Origin: Lunularia cruciata
Taxonomy: Eukaryota; Streptophyta; Marchantiopsida; Lunulariales; Lunulariaceae
NCBI GenBank assembly: GCA_948567375.1
Contig: OX419758.1
Span: forward strand, 16,063,001-16,127,000
DNA: 64,000 nt
Direction of reading: 5' to 3'
Positions 35,395-45,747 of the stretch are shown one piece after another; position 1 is the stretch's first letter; every line of letters starts with the position of its first letter. Both the position numbers and the translations under genes were made by a program. The notes beneath the pieces are model-generated. The model did no database searches. It was given only the letters and a program-made list of their open reading frames with translations, and was not told where the DNA came from.

Positions 35395-36331
35395 TATTCA
35401 TAGGTATAGATTCATTCTTGAAGTCCAATTTTCCACTACTACCATGGAACACTGTCCCTTGTAAGGCTTGATGTTGCACATCTTTTTCATTTTTGGTAAC
35501 AATGTGACTTGATTGTTGATCGGTGTCATTGACATGCATAACTTTCTAAGTACTTTGATCATTGGTGCTGGTTGTTGAGACGACTCCAGTTCTTGCATTA
35601 CTTGATCATTCTTGATAGTACATATTTGATTTTGCAATTCCTCTATGGTCATCTTGATTTTCCAAAACTCCTTCAACATCCCATGCATTCCTTGCATCAA
35701 CTCTTGCAATTGTGGATCCACGATTCCTACACACTGCAAATGTTCAATTGCTACTTCTTACTTTGATAGAGGAGAAGAATGATCACTCGGGATGGAGCAC
35801 AAACTATGAGGACTACCATTGGAACCTTAGATGCTATCACTTGTTGATAATATTCCTCACCAAAATTGTGGACTACAAAATCCCTAAACATCACTTTTGG
35901 TCTAACTACATAATGGATTTTACTTACGTGTTGAAAGGGTGAGGATTTTGTACATTCAAATCCATAACAACTTAATAGAATATAGATTTTCACATCCCAC
36001 TCTCTATCGTATACCACCACAGGTAGAATCAACGGGTTTGGTGAATTCATCACTCTATCCATGAATTCTTCTCCAAAGTGATAAACAAGAGATACTCTCA
36101 TTTGCTTACGTTGGATGTACATAATCTTGATATTGAATGGATTCAAGAATGGGAAGCTAGGTGCAAGAAATTGTCCTCCCGGTGCCTCCATCCCATCCGC
36201 TCTCTACAACACTTCCCAAGTCTAGCAATTACACTATGTTTTCTCTCCTCAATTACTTAGTTTTAGTAGCTCATGTTCTTCCAAGAGGGGTGATCCACTC
36301 TCTTGGATTAAAACACCTACTTTGATACCAT
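35395..36331 (-). mobile_element. Chromovirus element 5 internal fragment (leader ORF plus gag N-terminus)
   Basis: The minus-strand 5' part of another copy. From LTR I at 36332 it runs through a PBS-like TGGTATCAAAG, the leader ORF (36191-35751) and the gag start (35739 down to about 35398: GIVDPQLQELMQGM, NDQVMQELESS, MKKMCNIKPYKGQ). It stops at about 35395 in mid-gag. The rest of the element is missing, so it is a truncated or deleted copy. It shows that the leader and gag are separate ORFs in different frames, about 12 nt apart. Confidence 0.85.
35751..36191 (-). CDS. Intact leader ORF of the chromovirus family (146 aa, function unknown)
   Basis: The best-preserved copy of an ORF that precedes gag in elements 1, 4 and 5. 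It starts at a true ATG (36191) with MEAPGGQFLAPSFPFLNPF. Two halves resemble one another: YHFGEEFMDRVMNSP...PVVVYDREW and HNFGEEYYQQVIASK...LIVCAPSR, so the protein seems to be an internal duplication of about 50 residues. No transmembrane, zinc or enzymatic motif is evident. Conservation in three separately decayed copies argues that it was translated by the active element, perhaps as an N-terminal gag module or accessory protein. That is inference; the name of any family is unknown to me. Confidence 0.6.
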   Translation of the reverse strand: MEAPGGQFLAPSFPFLNPFNIKIMYIQRKQMRVSLVYHFGEEFMDRVMNSPNPLILPVVVYDREWDVKIYILLSCYGFECTKSSPFQHVSKIHYVVRPKVMFRDFVVHNFGEEYYQQVIASKVPMVVLIVCAPSRVIILLLYQSKK

Positions 36332-37711
36332 TGTAATACTTCAATAACAAGAGAACTTTCCAATTGTAATACTTTGAGGACAAGATAATTCTCAAAGAGA
36401 GATACAAGAGAGAAAATACAATTTCACACTCAATACTTTGATGCCCCAAAGCAACACCTTCACTTTATTATATAGCAAAGGGGATCCTGTAATACCAAGA
36501 GCTAGCCACATGATCTAGATGTGAAATTTGGTTTGGTAACATCTAGAATGATGTTATACATGATGGTCAAAATAGATAAGATAGAAGTATCACCAAAAGA
36601 GTACTTCTACTAATAGGACAAAAACCAAAATAGCCTTGAGAACCTTAGAACCAATAGCTAGACATATGATTTAAAGGTGAGAATTGGTTTGGTAGCATCT
36701 GGAAGGATGTTACACATGATGGACTAAATGGATCAGAAAGAGGTATCACCAAAAGAGGACTTCTACTAACAGAGTAGGAACCAAAATATGCCTGAAATCT
36801 TTGAAGGCAATTTCGGAGGCCTAAACGGATGAATTAGGCCTCAAAAATATGCAAGGTCCTCCCCTCCAATGAAAGAAAGGCCGGCCTTCCCTCCCGCTTG
36901 CTTTGTCTCATTGAGAGCTTTCCAATGGTACCTTACGTGATTCCGAGATTCCTATAGGAAGATTCCCTAAAAGATTCCCTCCGGTCAAAGCTTGTTTGAC
37001 CAACCAGATAGGACCTAGACCAGACATGTCACATATCCAAGTAGGTAATCCAAGGGTGGAGCTTGCTGACATGTCACCTATCTGTGTCCCTAATCCTAGG
37101 GTGGAGCTTCCTTGGAGGAGATCCTCTTTGTCTATATAATAAAGAGAAGGTGCTCCCTTGGGGCATCAAATGTTTGAGTGTGCAATCTGTGTTTTCTCTC
37201 TTCTCTTGTCCTCGGAGTATTACAGATCCCTTCAAAGGAAGCTCCACCCTTGGATCAGATACATGGATTGGTGACCTGTCAGTGAGCTCCATCTTTGGAT
37301 TAGTTGTTTGGATGGGTGACATGTCAATCCTTGTCCTATCTAGTTGGTTTGACTAAAGGGAATATTTAGGGAATCTTCTTTATAGTGAGCTCAAAATCAC
37401 GTGGATAAGGTACCATTGGAAAGCTCTGATGAGACAAATCATAGGGAGGGGGGAGAGAGAGAGAGAGAAGGTAAGCTTATTGGTTCTTGAGTGGAAAGAA
37501 TAATTTCATTTTTGAGGTCTAATTCATCCGTTTAGGCTTCCAAAATTGTCTCTAAAGTTTTTAGGCTATTTTCAACTTTTGCCCTATTAGTAGAAATACT
37601 CCTTTGGTGACACTTTGTCTGATCTTCCTAGCCCATTGTACACAACATCCTTCTAGATGTTACCAAGCAAAACTTCACCTCCAGATAATATGTCTAGCTA
37701 CTTGTGTTACA
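36332..37711 (-). repeat. 5' LTR of element 5 (LTR I), interrupted by solo LTR H
   Basis: LTR parts are 36332-36487 and 37225-37711 (37225-37229 being the duplicated target). It is single-unit, ending GTGTTACA. The U5 end is oddly doubled: TGTAATACTTCAATAACAAGAGAAC at 36332 and again TGTAATACTTTGAGGACAAG at 36365, a 33-bp partial duplication of the terminus. Confidence 0.85.
36488..37224 (+). mobile_element. Solo LTR H (duplicated-U3 subfamily) inside LTR I
   Basis: 737 bp, TGTAATACCAAG...GTATTACA, with the tandem U3 duplication. Perfect 5-bp target-site duplication GATCC at 36483-36487 and 37225-37229. It lies in a single-unit LTR of the same family, which orders the two subfamilies in time. 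Confidence 0.96.
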
Positions 37712-38430
37712 ATAATACATGTGCAAGATACGATAAGATACAAAAAGACAATAATATGTCCCCAATAACAATTAGTCTAATGCTCCTTATGTCCTTCTCC
37801 ATTGCAAGAAGTCAACTGACATGTAATACTAGACTAATTGATGTTGGAATCTCTTCCTTTTTGCTATTGCCATAGCCACTTGAAAAAGCTCAATCAAACC
37901 ACTAGAGTGATCATTTGCTTGGAAGCAATCTCTAAGATACTCATATACCATCCTTGACAAGCCTCTTGAGGAGAAGTGTGGAGTAGTGCATAATACGTTT
38001 GCAAAAAAAAAATCTATCAAGGCATAAAGACTGCTCAAGTTGATAGTCTAAGACCTCTAATAGTATTCCCTCTCTTGCCAAAGGATATAATAAGCATAAG
38101 GAAGAGATAATCTTGTCATAGACAAAGGATGTAGTGATTGTACTACTTTATTATACTTTCCCACTTGACTTAGGATCCCACACCATTGCAATCAAATAAA
38201 ATCTATAATATCTTATAGTTGAACCTATCTCTTGTAACATGCAACTTGGACATACTCCTCCTATACAGTAGCTAACCTCCAACTTGAAATTTTAGAAATC
38301 TAGCAACCACCTCTCTATATATAAAAAAGACATAGTGGGAATAAGAATATAAAACCAAGCTAACTTATCCAAAAGATCATGTATCAATTGATCAAATAGA
38401 TAGTGAATCCACCTTAACTTATGAAGGATT
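37712..38430 (-). pseudogene. RT element copy X3 (N-terminal part)
   Basis: Minus-strand fragment aligned with X2 from about 51230 to 51800. The clearest block, 37829-38038, reads VLCTTPHFSSRGLSRMVYEY then LRDCFQANDHSSGLIELFQ. Further upstream (38040-38330) nucleotide matches to X2 persist (CTCTTCCTTATGCTTAYTA...; GAGGTGGYTGCTAGATTT). The RT core and nuclease are absent. It is cut on its 3' side by LTR I. Confidence 0.7.
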
Positions 38431-39453
38431 GACATCCGATATGTTATCCTTAATGTCAATGATGTTGATGTGGCCGCTCACACAATCATTTCAAGTGATC
38501 CAATTATAATCTTTATATATGTTTTACACATTGGGTGCATATTCTTTATGAGGTAACGAGATGAGGACACTCTGGGCATGATGTGTCCCAAGTTGTTCTA
38601 GGCGGCACCACATGGAAAATGAAGCTATAACTAAAACAAGAATAATAATAGTAATATGTGATGTTTTTCTCTCATAGCTCCACATACCTACAAAACCGTA
38701 ACACACTCACATCAGATTAGACATGAGTAAATAATAAATTTCAAATTTATATTTTCTATAATTTTAAATTAAATCTTAATATGATGAATAAATAAATAAT
38801 TTTTCTAAATCATTATCATGAGAATTAATCACTCCAAATAATAAACCTCTAAATAACTTATATATTTCTACTGAATTCTCTATCAATTTCAATTTAAATA
38901 CTATAAGTTAAAATTAAATATTTTTGACTATTAATGCATATAATATAGACTAGTATCTACTCATAAATTCCTCGTGTCTCTCCTTCATAAGCGTCAATTT
39001 AAATACTAAAAACCAAAATTAACAAACAAAAATATTGACTGTTAATTCATGTGATATATACTGATCTGTATACTCACTATTTCCTCGTGTTTCTCTGCTC
39101 CTCTTTCGCCACCACTGCCACTCGCTATTTCCTCGTGTTTCTCGTGCCACTCGCCAACTCAGCTAGTTAACCTAACCTCTAAACTAGCAATGGTGACCGC
39201 GTGGAAAAAAATAAGGATGGGAAGACCCCCATCAAACCGTACAAGGCAGAGATGAAAAAAGTGAAATGGGGCTAAACAAAAGAACCCTAAATTTGGTTCC
39301 TAAGGTCGTCTTGGCAATTAAAGTAATGCTTAACTTGAAAAAATGATGATCATACACTGGCTGCTACTGTCACGAGTTTGTGGAGTCTGGTTGCCACTCA
39401 CTGACAGAAAAGCAACAAGTAAAAACTTGATAATAGATTAGATTACTAGATCA
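38431..39453. other. AT-rich upstream region of the host gene, with an imperfect tandem repeat
   Basis: No coding pattern. About 38888-39150 contains two imperfect copies of a unit near 115 bp (CAATTTAAATACTA...AAATTAA..., ACTCAT/ACTCAC..TTCCTCGTGTTTCTC), and a shorter repeat of CACTCGCTATTTCCTCGTGTTTCTC. No LTR or RT homology, so the host gene has about 1 kb of apparently non-mobile upstream DNA. Confidence 0.55.
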
Positions 39454-39461
39454 CTATAAAT
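39454..39461 (+). promoter_or_regulatory. Candidate TATA box of the EBP-like gene
   Basis: CTATAAAT lies about 180 bp before the start codon. A start site roughly 30 bp downstream would give a leader near 150 nt. Position and sequence only. Confidence 0.4.
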
Positions 39462-39635
39462 TTTATACGAGCACCTCTGTCGTCACTTGCCCCCATAGCC
39501 AAACGTGTCTCCAGTCTAGTTTCTTGCCTTACATCCTCCGGAACAAGAGCATAAAACTTTACCCAGTGTTTGTCGCTGGTTCTTACAAAGAACAGCAAGA
39601 GAGGCTGAAGCAACCTGACGTTCTTACGAATTGAG

Positions 39636-40856
39636 ATGGCAGAGCATCCTTACTATCCATCTTCTCTTGTCCTTCCGGATTATGTTCCGATCAAATTCTC
39701 TTCAGAGCGCATCACGGGAATATTCATTGCGTTTCTCATCATCGTCTTCGCGTTCTGCTGGAGGGTCACAGGTCAAATTTCGTTGTATGCGCAACCATTG
39801 TCAGCAGCCAAAGTAGCCTGGCTTAGATGATCTGATTGCGTTTTGGCTCCTCGAATTTACAGTTGGTGATGTCGGTCTAAATTGTAATACTAAAACGTGT
39901 TCTGGCAAAATGTTCGACTCAGGTAGCTTCAAGTATCTGCGAGGAGCAGATCGACTCCTTGTAGGCTGGTGGACAATTACGGGCCTGGTCTACATATTTC
40001 TGAAGGGATACTGGGTCTTCACTCCTAAATTTTACAGTGCACAGCCTTCGAACTTCGTCACTAGGTTCTTCAATGAATTCTGTGAGTGCTGTATCTCCGT
40101 CTGTATTCGGGTAACTGGTTGTCTTCACTGATCTCAGCATATAAGGACGAATGGTCTGCATACTTCCTATGCTGATTGGGGATGGGAAGGGGACAGTACG
40201 ATAAGAAGGCCCCTCTTAAACATCGATCCCGTGCAGGGAAGGAATTTGGCAAAGGTGACTCACGTTATCCAGCAAGATTCACCACCCTGGTGATCATTGA
40301 GGGCTTCACTGCTGTTGTCGAAGGACCTGCTTCTCTCCTCGCTGCGTAAGCCAGACCGTTGCAGAGAATTTTTATGTCTATGTCTTCATTGTTCAATGCA
40401 GCGAGGAGTTTGATATTTTTCTTCGCTATTTCTGCATCTTGGGCTTCTGCACGAGTAGATTGTTGTTTGGTCAGTGTTCCAAGCGGTGCTCTCGACTATC
40501 TCAGCATTTAACCATTGGGGTAAAACCTGGCCGTCTAGATGTAAACCGTTTGGATTCTCATCCATTTTGTTCGATGCAGCTATGCAGTACTATTCCGGAA
40601 ACCGTACGAACATCCACTACAGTTGGCTGCTTCTTTGACAAAGTTCTATGGAGGAATCCTATACTTTTCGACGGCTTATTTTGCCGAGACCGCGATATCA
40701 GTTCCAGAGCCCATATATTTCTGGGGATATATCGTGATGACCAAAGGTTCTTTCTTAGTTATTCCTTTCATAATAGTGATACGTTCATGGATGCACTTGA
40801 TACAAGCTTTGACACCCAGAAATGTCACTGTGGCACCTGCTGACAAGGATGAATAG
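39636..40856 (+). CDS. EBP/HYD1-like sterol isomerase family protein (EXPERA domain), 4 exons, catalytic residues altered
   Basis: Exons 39636-39771, 39923-40081, 40237-40345 and 40580-40856 join in frame through GT-AG introns of 151, 155 and 234 bp to 226 codons, the usual EBP length. Family anchors: HPYYPSSLVLPDYVP at residue 4, GWWTITGL at 60, a FWKEFGKGDSRY junction block at 98-109 (plants and animals have WKEY-KGDSRY), EGFTAVVEGPASLL at 120-133, YGGILYFSTAYF at 158-169, EPIYFWGY at 178. At least four hydrophobic segments suggest an ER membrane protein. In this family EBP (HYD1 in Arabidopsis) shifts the sterol delta-8 double bond to delta-7. From memory of mutagenesis, six residues matter: here Glu120 and Thr123 are kept, but the His and Glu of the second helix are Tyr69 and Lys73, and the Asn and Trp of the fourth are Lys190 and Phe193. 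So canonical activity is doubtful; a divergent paralogue or binding protein is likelier. A pseudogene is unlikely, since frame and splice sites are intact. Confidence 0.9.
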
Positions 40857-40908
40857 GCGCGAATTCTATCTTGATCTATTTGATCACATATAGAGACCAG
40901 GCCCCGGT

Positions 40909-40914
40909 AATAAA
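40909..40914 (+). terminator. Candidate polyadenylation signal
   Basis: AATAAA 53 bases after the stop codon of the EBP-like gene. Plant signals are loose, so this is only a candidate. Confidence 0.4.
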
Positions 40915-41205
40915 GGACGGATTGTGTGCTACAGACATCGTGCCTATGTAGACAATCTAATTCGCGCAACAAATGCACATCGGTAAAGCAATAATCTATT
41001 ATAAACTTTCATCAATCTTGATGCAAAGACTAGAAGATGGAGAATTTGATTTAGATATGCTAGAATTTTGTTTTAGTGTGTGTGAGTTTGCACGGATACA
41101 TATACATAGATACTTGGAACTTGGAACCTCGAGTTATTTGTCCATGTAGTAAAGAATTTGTGATAAAGTATTTTAGAAATCTAGAGTCAAAATCATTTCA
41201 CCTAC

Positions 41206-41262
41206 TTACTAGAATGGATGTTAATTCTTTTTAAATACTAGAATGGATGTTAATTCTTTAAG
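41206..41262. repeat. Short direct repeat, about 28 bp twice
   Basis: TACTAGAATGGATGTTAATT occurs at about 41208 and again at about 41236, separated by a few bases. It lies in the otherwise featureless 460 bp between the EBP-like gene and the transposase. Confidence 0.8.
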
Positions 41263-41320
41263 AACACAGATAGGATAGACAGGTAGATAAGAACACACCC
41301 TATTTTTTAAAAGATCTATC

Positions 41321-41914
41321 GGCAGGAGAAAACACTAGTGTGGCTCCAAGTAGCTCTAGCTCTCAATAGATTTGGGCATCATGGTAATGGAGCATGTGTT
41401 GTGAGGGGGCTAAACATTTGGGGCACTAGTGCAAATTCAACAATTGCCTTTATTGATTGAGTTATGACTATCAAATTAGATTTGATGAGGAGTCAAGTTG
41501 CATGGTTTGAGCATGAGGAGAGTAGAAGTATATTTGTTTTTTTTTGCATAAAAAGATTTCCTTGGTTGTGTTGGTTCGGTAGATGGAACATTATTTCTTC
41601 TTATTGCTCGACCCATCGTAGATGGAGAAATATATTTCAGACAAAAAGGCTTATATTCCATAAACAATCAAGTGATTTACGATGATAAAGGAAAATTATA
41701 CATTTTATGGGAAGTAAATGTTCTATATTTTGTTTGTTCCTTTGCTCTATTTATTAGCTTGCTGCTCCTCATTTTAAATTCACAAGATTTTATTATTGCA
41801 TGATTGTATTTAAGGTTTGTGGTTGGTTTTTTTTTTGGTTTGTTTGAAAAAATAATCACTCTCAAATGATTTGAACCAAAGAAGGGGTGTTGTAGTTTTG
41901 AGTCCAAAGAAAAC
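41321..41914 (+). pseudogene. PIF/Harbinger transposase, N-terminal and first DDE part
   Basis: Translates with frame changes to the pattern of PIF/Harbinger (DDE_Tnp_4) transposases: a LNRFGHHGNGA-type block with STIAFID helix-turn-helix wording (about 41370-41462), then GCVGSVDGTLF (about 41565-41600, first catalytic Asp), then YSINNQVIYDD (about 41650-41685). It continues weakly to 41914, where an LTR interrupts. At least one frameshift near 41530 and internal stops. The enzyme would cut and paste a TIR element; no matching terminal repeats were found. Confidence 0.8.
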
Positions 41915-42605
41915 TGTAACACACATTTGTGCATGTGTGTTGTATTATGATATTTAGCTTGGTATTATAAATACTTGAGAGATATTATTTATATAGAGAT
42001 AAAAGATGGTTCTACATTAGTCATGATTAGCTAAAGTTAGTCAGAGCTAAGATAGATGAGACCTTACTTTAAAGGAAGTGGAAAAGATGAATATCACTAT
42101 TCTGAATTTTAGTGTATTGACTTGGTATTATTCTTAGTTGTCTGACTTTGAGAAAAAAGTTGAGAACTCTTGGGCACGCAAGTTTTTTTATTTTAGATTC
42201 TTCTATAGTCCAAGGATAGCCCATGTGAAGGAATCCTTGACTTAGTGGTTGGATCAAGATAAGATCATATGCTTAATGGTATATGCCCATGTGGATAGAT
42301 ATTCTTTTATATTTTTTGACTTTCTTGACTTTTAGCCTAATAACTTGAGTTACTCCAATAATTAGTAACTTTGTTGCGTAACTATTTCACAAGTATATAA
42401 ACTAGGGGTGAGGAGGTACTCATTATCCTTTCATTTGCAACTATCTCTCTCTCATTGAGTTCTCTAGTGAGCAACGTCTTGAGTCTAAGAGTGTTAGCCT
42501 TGGAAGAGTATGATGGAGTTGGGGTTCTTTGCCTTCTTTGTCCATGACGCGCTACCATAATAGCCATCAGAGGTTCATCTTGAATGAGAGATAGGCCGGC
42601 TCACA
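41915..42605 (+). mobile_element. LTR of the second LTR family (copy 2) inside the transposase
   Basis: 691 bp, collinear with the solo LTR at 22608-23301, with the same TATA (about 42393) and the same final CCATCAGAGGTTCATC segment. The transposase resumes directly after it. Flanking bases AAAAC and GTATC do not match, so either the target duplication has eroded or a few bases were lost. Confidence 0.85.
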
Positions 42606-42970
42606 GTATCTTTTAGGTGATTCTAGCTATGCATCCATGCATCACTTTGTCCTAGCATTTAAGCAGGCCCAAATAGAGGACAAGCAAGAGTTCAACAAAT
42701 ATTTGGCAAAGGCAAGGGTGATAAATGAGCATTGTATAGGAGCATTGAAAGCTAGATTGGATTCTTTTTGTGAGCTTAGAGTGCAACTTAAAGATAATAG
42801 TAGAAATGCATATTTGTTAAAGTGGGTTTTAGTTTGAAATATTTTACATAACTACTTAATCAATAGGTGTGACGTTTGGTCAGAGGATGATGGTAGATTT
42901 ATAGAGGAAATTCAAAAAGATTTAGAAATGACATTTAATGGATATAGCTCAATAGGGAAGAAAGGAGGTC
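42606..42970 (+). pseudogene. PIF/Harbinger transposase, C-terminal DDE part
   Basis: Begins YLLGDSSYA (second catalytic Asp region) and continues FNKYLAKARVINEHCIGALK (third catalytic acid within the RxxNEHxIG block), then L-ELRVQLKDN and a HNYLINRCDVW block where relatives have LHN. Open from 42637 to 42834, with a stop between it and the last block. It forms one gene with 41321-41914 once the LTR is removed. The NEHxIGxLKxR motif is highly diagnostic. Confidence 0.85.
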
Positions 42971-45179
42971 CACGGTGATGCAACAATGCTCATCATGTGG
43001 ATCATATATTGGAATGAAATGAGATCATGTTTCTATACAATAAAAATATTGTTCATCTAATTTTGCATATTTTATATTTAATGTTTCTAGTATTTCTTCC
43101 ATAGTTTAAATTTTTCTTTCATATGTTGCTGCCTTGACAAACCCCAAGATTTCAAAAATTATTTTGTTCCTGGCTCTGAAATAAGAATGCAAGATTATGT
43201 TGACATCCATGGACACTTGATGTTTGATGACACCCAAGGTACACTCAAAGTTGTTAGATGTTGCTAGATGATGCCTAAAACACTGAAAGTCACCGGATGG
43301 CGCTGGTTGACGGCCAAAGTGCTATAGAAATCTTACTGGATGGTGCTAGGTGATGTTGGTGTGTTTTGGCATGGTGGTTGGTAAGAGTGATGCCGGTTGA
43401 CGCTCACCCATAGACACTGGGAGGCATTGGGAGCCACCAATACATGTGTATTTAGACGGGTATTGCCCCACGGTGCTCAAGGTCACCCACCCATTACCGC
43501 ATGATGGCGCTTGAGGATGCTTGGAGGCACTCCTTTTATGTAATGATTGGGTGCATTGGTTGGCAAGGTGGCATGCTACATGTTGTTGCTCATGATTTGT
43601 ATAGTTTCTCATCAAATTGGTGTCTTTCTCATGACATACTCATTTAGTGAGTGTAGTTTACATGAATAATTTCTCAATTTTATATATTTTGTCTATATAA
43701 ACCTTCCTCCTTGCAAGAAGATTTCACATTTGAACTTTTTGGGAAGTGCATGAGCAATTACGCATAGTTTTGGGAGCAATTCTGCTTAGTGCTTTCCAAA
43801 GGAGGGTGAATTTTAAAAAGTTCAGCAATTTGAAGTTTCAAAAGGGTGTACCATTTGAGGTCCTAAATTTTCTCTGGGTTTCTTTGGAGAAGAATGAGGT
43901 TTGAGAATGATGGGGTGGTGTTTGATAGAGAGATTTGCATTTTGACACAATCATTTCATGATTGTGCTTTTGGGACCAAGATTTTGGTCTGAGTAGAAGG
44001 GGTTTAGGAGAGTGTTCAAGAGCTATTTTTGAGAGTAGAAGTTGTATTTTCTAAAAGGTGAGAGTATTGCAACAAGCAAGGCAATCAAATTCCTTCTTTC
44101 CTTTATTTTAGTCCCTACATTTCCTATATTTTCCATGGCAAAAATTTAGGGCCATGAGAAGATTGTTGACAGTGAGGACATGAGGAATACTCAAGAAAGA
44201 GATTGGGTAATTGGATTCCACACAATTCAACACCCTATAAACTTCATCAAATGGTGCTGGATGGACAAATATCAAATTTGAATAGCTATTGCAGAAATCA
44301 AGGAGGTTGATCTTGATGTAGTCGGCTCCAAAATCACACTTGGATTGCATTACCCAAGTCTTGATGTATTTCTCTTCCTTTCCTCAGTTTTTTTACATGT
44401 TTGCTCTAGTTTTCAAAAGTTTTCAAAAGCTTTTTTTATTTTTCCTTCAATGTTTAGTGCTTATGGGCACCACCCAATGCCGATTGGGTCTATCCCACAG
44501 TGCCTCCCAACATCCCTTAGTGCCACCTTGTGCCTTCCTACACCGCCTCATAGCGCCTCATCGCATGTCCACGTGCCGCCTTGCATCATTAGGCCGTAAG
44601 TTGCAAAACCCTAAACCCCTTCCCTATCCCCTAGCGCCAACCATCATCACTTGGTGATGCCTCCTTTGTTTTTGTTTTCATTTTGCCTATCCCAAAGTGC
44701 CTCCCTATGTCTCTCTCCATCTCCCCATGATACCGTCCTACCTGTCCCCGTGGTGAGTTGTAAAACACAACCCCTTTCCTCTCTTGTAGCACCTCTCCAC
44801 AGCACCGACTAGTGTCACCCTACGGCATGTTGCAAAGCACAAAACCCTATCTTGTAGCACCGATCAGCATCACTCGGTGCTGCCTCATGCCCCTTGGGTT
44901 CCCCATCCTATGCCGCTCCGCAACACCTTATTTGCTAGTGCCATCGGGTGGCATCTAGCAACAATTTCTTTAGTTTTTCTTGCCCTAGAGCAGCATCATG
45001 CGGCTTTTTCTTATGTATGGGTGCTGCCGGACGCTGACCAACATCTCTAGTGAAGTTTAAGTTTTTTGTTGGTTGTTTTTGCAGGTTCTTCCATGTATTG
45101 AGTTTGTTAGCTCTTGGGACAAGAATTCTTGCACTCGCTTGGTCAAGGAGAGGCAATTTAAATCACATTTTAAATAGTG
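42971..45179. other. Unidentified repetitive DNA, GGTG/GGCG-rich in part
   Basis: No gene recognised. About 43200-43560 and 44460-45030 are unlike the surrounding AT-rich DNA: they contain many variants of words such as GGTGCTAGGTGAT, TGGCGCTGG and GTGCCTCCC, in opposite orientations. TCTATATAAACC at about 43694 followed by an untranslated-looking leader resembles an LTR promoter, so 42990-44100 may be an LTR of an element whose partner I could not find. Confidence 0.45.
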
Positions 45180-45747
45180 AAAGATGCACTTGCAATGCCA
45201 AGGGGGAGGACACCAAGGAAGAGGACTGTTCCTTACATAGCTGTTTCAGATTGGTTTCCACACAGAGATAGAGTTGCAAAGAGGTATTTGGCAAGGCAAT
45301 TTTTTTATCTTGCTTTCAAGGCTTTCTTCTAGTTGATATGTACACTTGTAGCTCCAACTCTATGGCCCAAGATTGTACATGGGCATTTGGTTTTCAACAC
45401 CAAGTCAAAGTTGAGGAGATTTGGTGTGGAGGATTTTGATTGGGAGGGGTTAGCATTTTGAGCTATCATTGAAGAAGTAGGGAGTTTATAAAGCCAATTG
45501 CAAAGACCTAAGGGGCACAAGTTTAGAGTCATCTTCCTTGGGCAAATACTTACCCACCTCTTTGTGGAGAGAGGTTTCATTCTTGAGGAAGAAGTGATGT
45601 ACTTGAGAAATAGATAGGAGGAAATTATACATGATGAAGAGGATGATGATCATCATCATCATGAGGATGTAGAAAATGAGAGTGAGGACAAGGACATGAG
45701 TGCTGATGGTGGGCAAGATGAGGAAGAGGATAAGGACAATGAGTGAT
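45180..45747 (+). pseudogene. Degenerate ORF with acidic tail, unidentified
   Basis: Read with two or three interruptions, the plus strand gives a basic start, a DWFPHRDRVAKRYLARQFFY stretch (about 45250-45310), FNTKSKLRRFGVEDFDWEGL (about 45397-45455), LFVERGFILEEEV (about 45560), and a tail of alternating Asp, Glu and His to a TGA at 45745. Composition and block structure look protein-like rather than random. I cannot name the family; a retroelement gag-like or accessory ORF is a guess from context. Confidence 0.4.

Noticed and set aside
40402-40466. Alternative exon in intron 3 of the EBP-like gene
   Set aside because: A GCAG acceptor at 40401 would keep frame briefly, but the sequence does not match the family, and the acceptor at 40579 restores the expected YAxxxxKPY..LQL helix exactly.
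43200-43560. Possible CRISPR-like or satellite array of GGTG words
   Set aside because: Spacing is irregular and units cannot be aligned over more than about 15 bp. A plant nuclear context makes CRISPR implausible.
45639-45690. ATC/GAT trinucleotide repeat as microsatellite
   Set aside because: Too short and imperfect. It codes for the acidic/His tail of the degenerate ORF and is better explained as low-complexity coding text.
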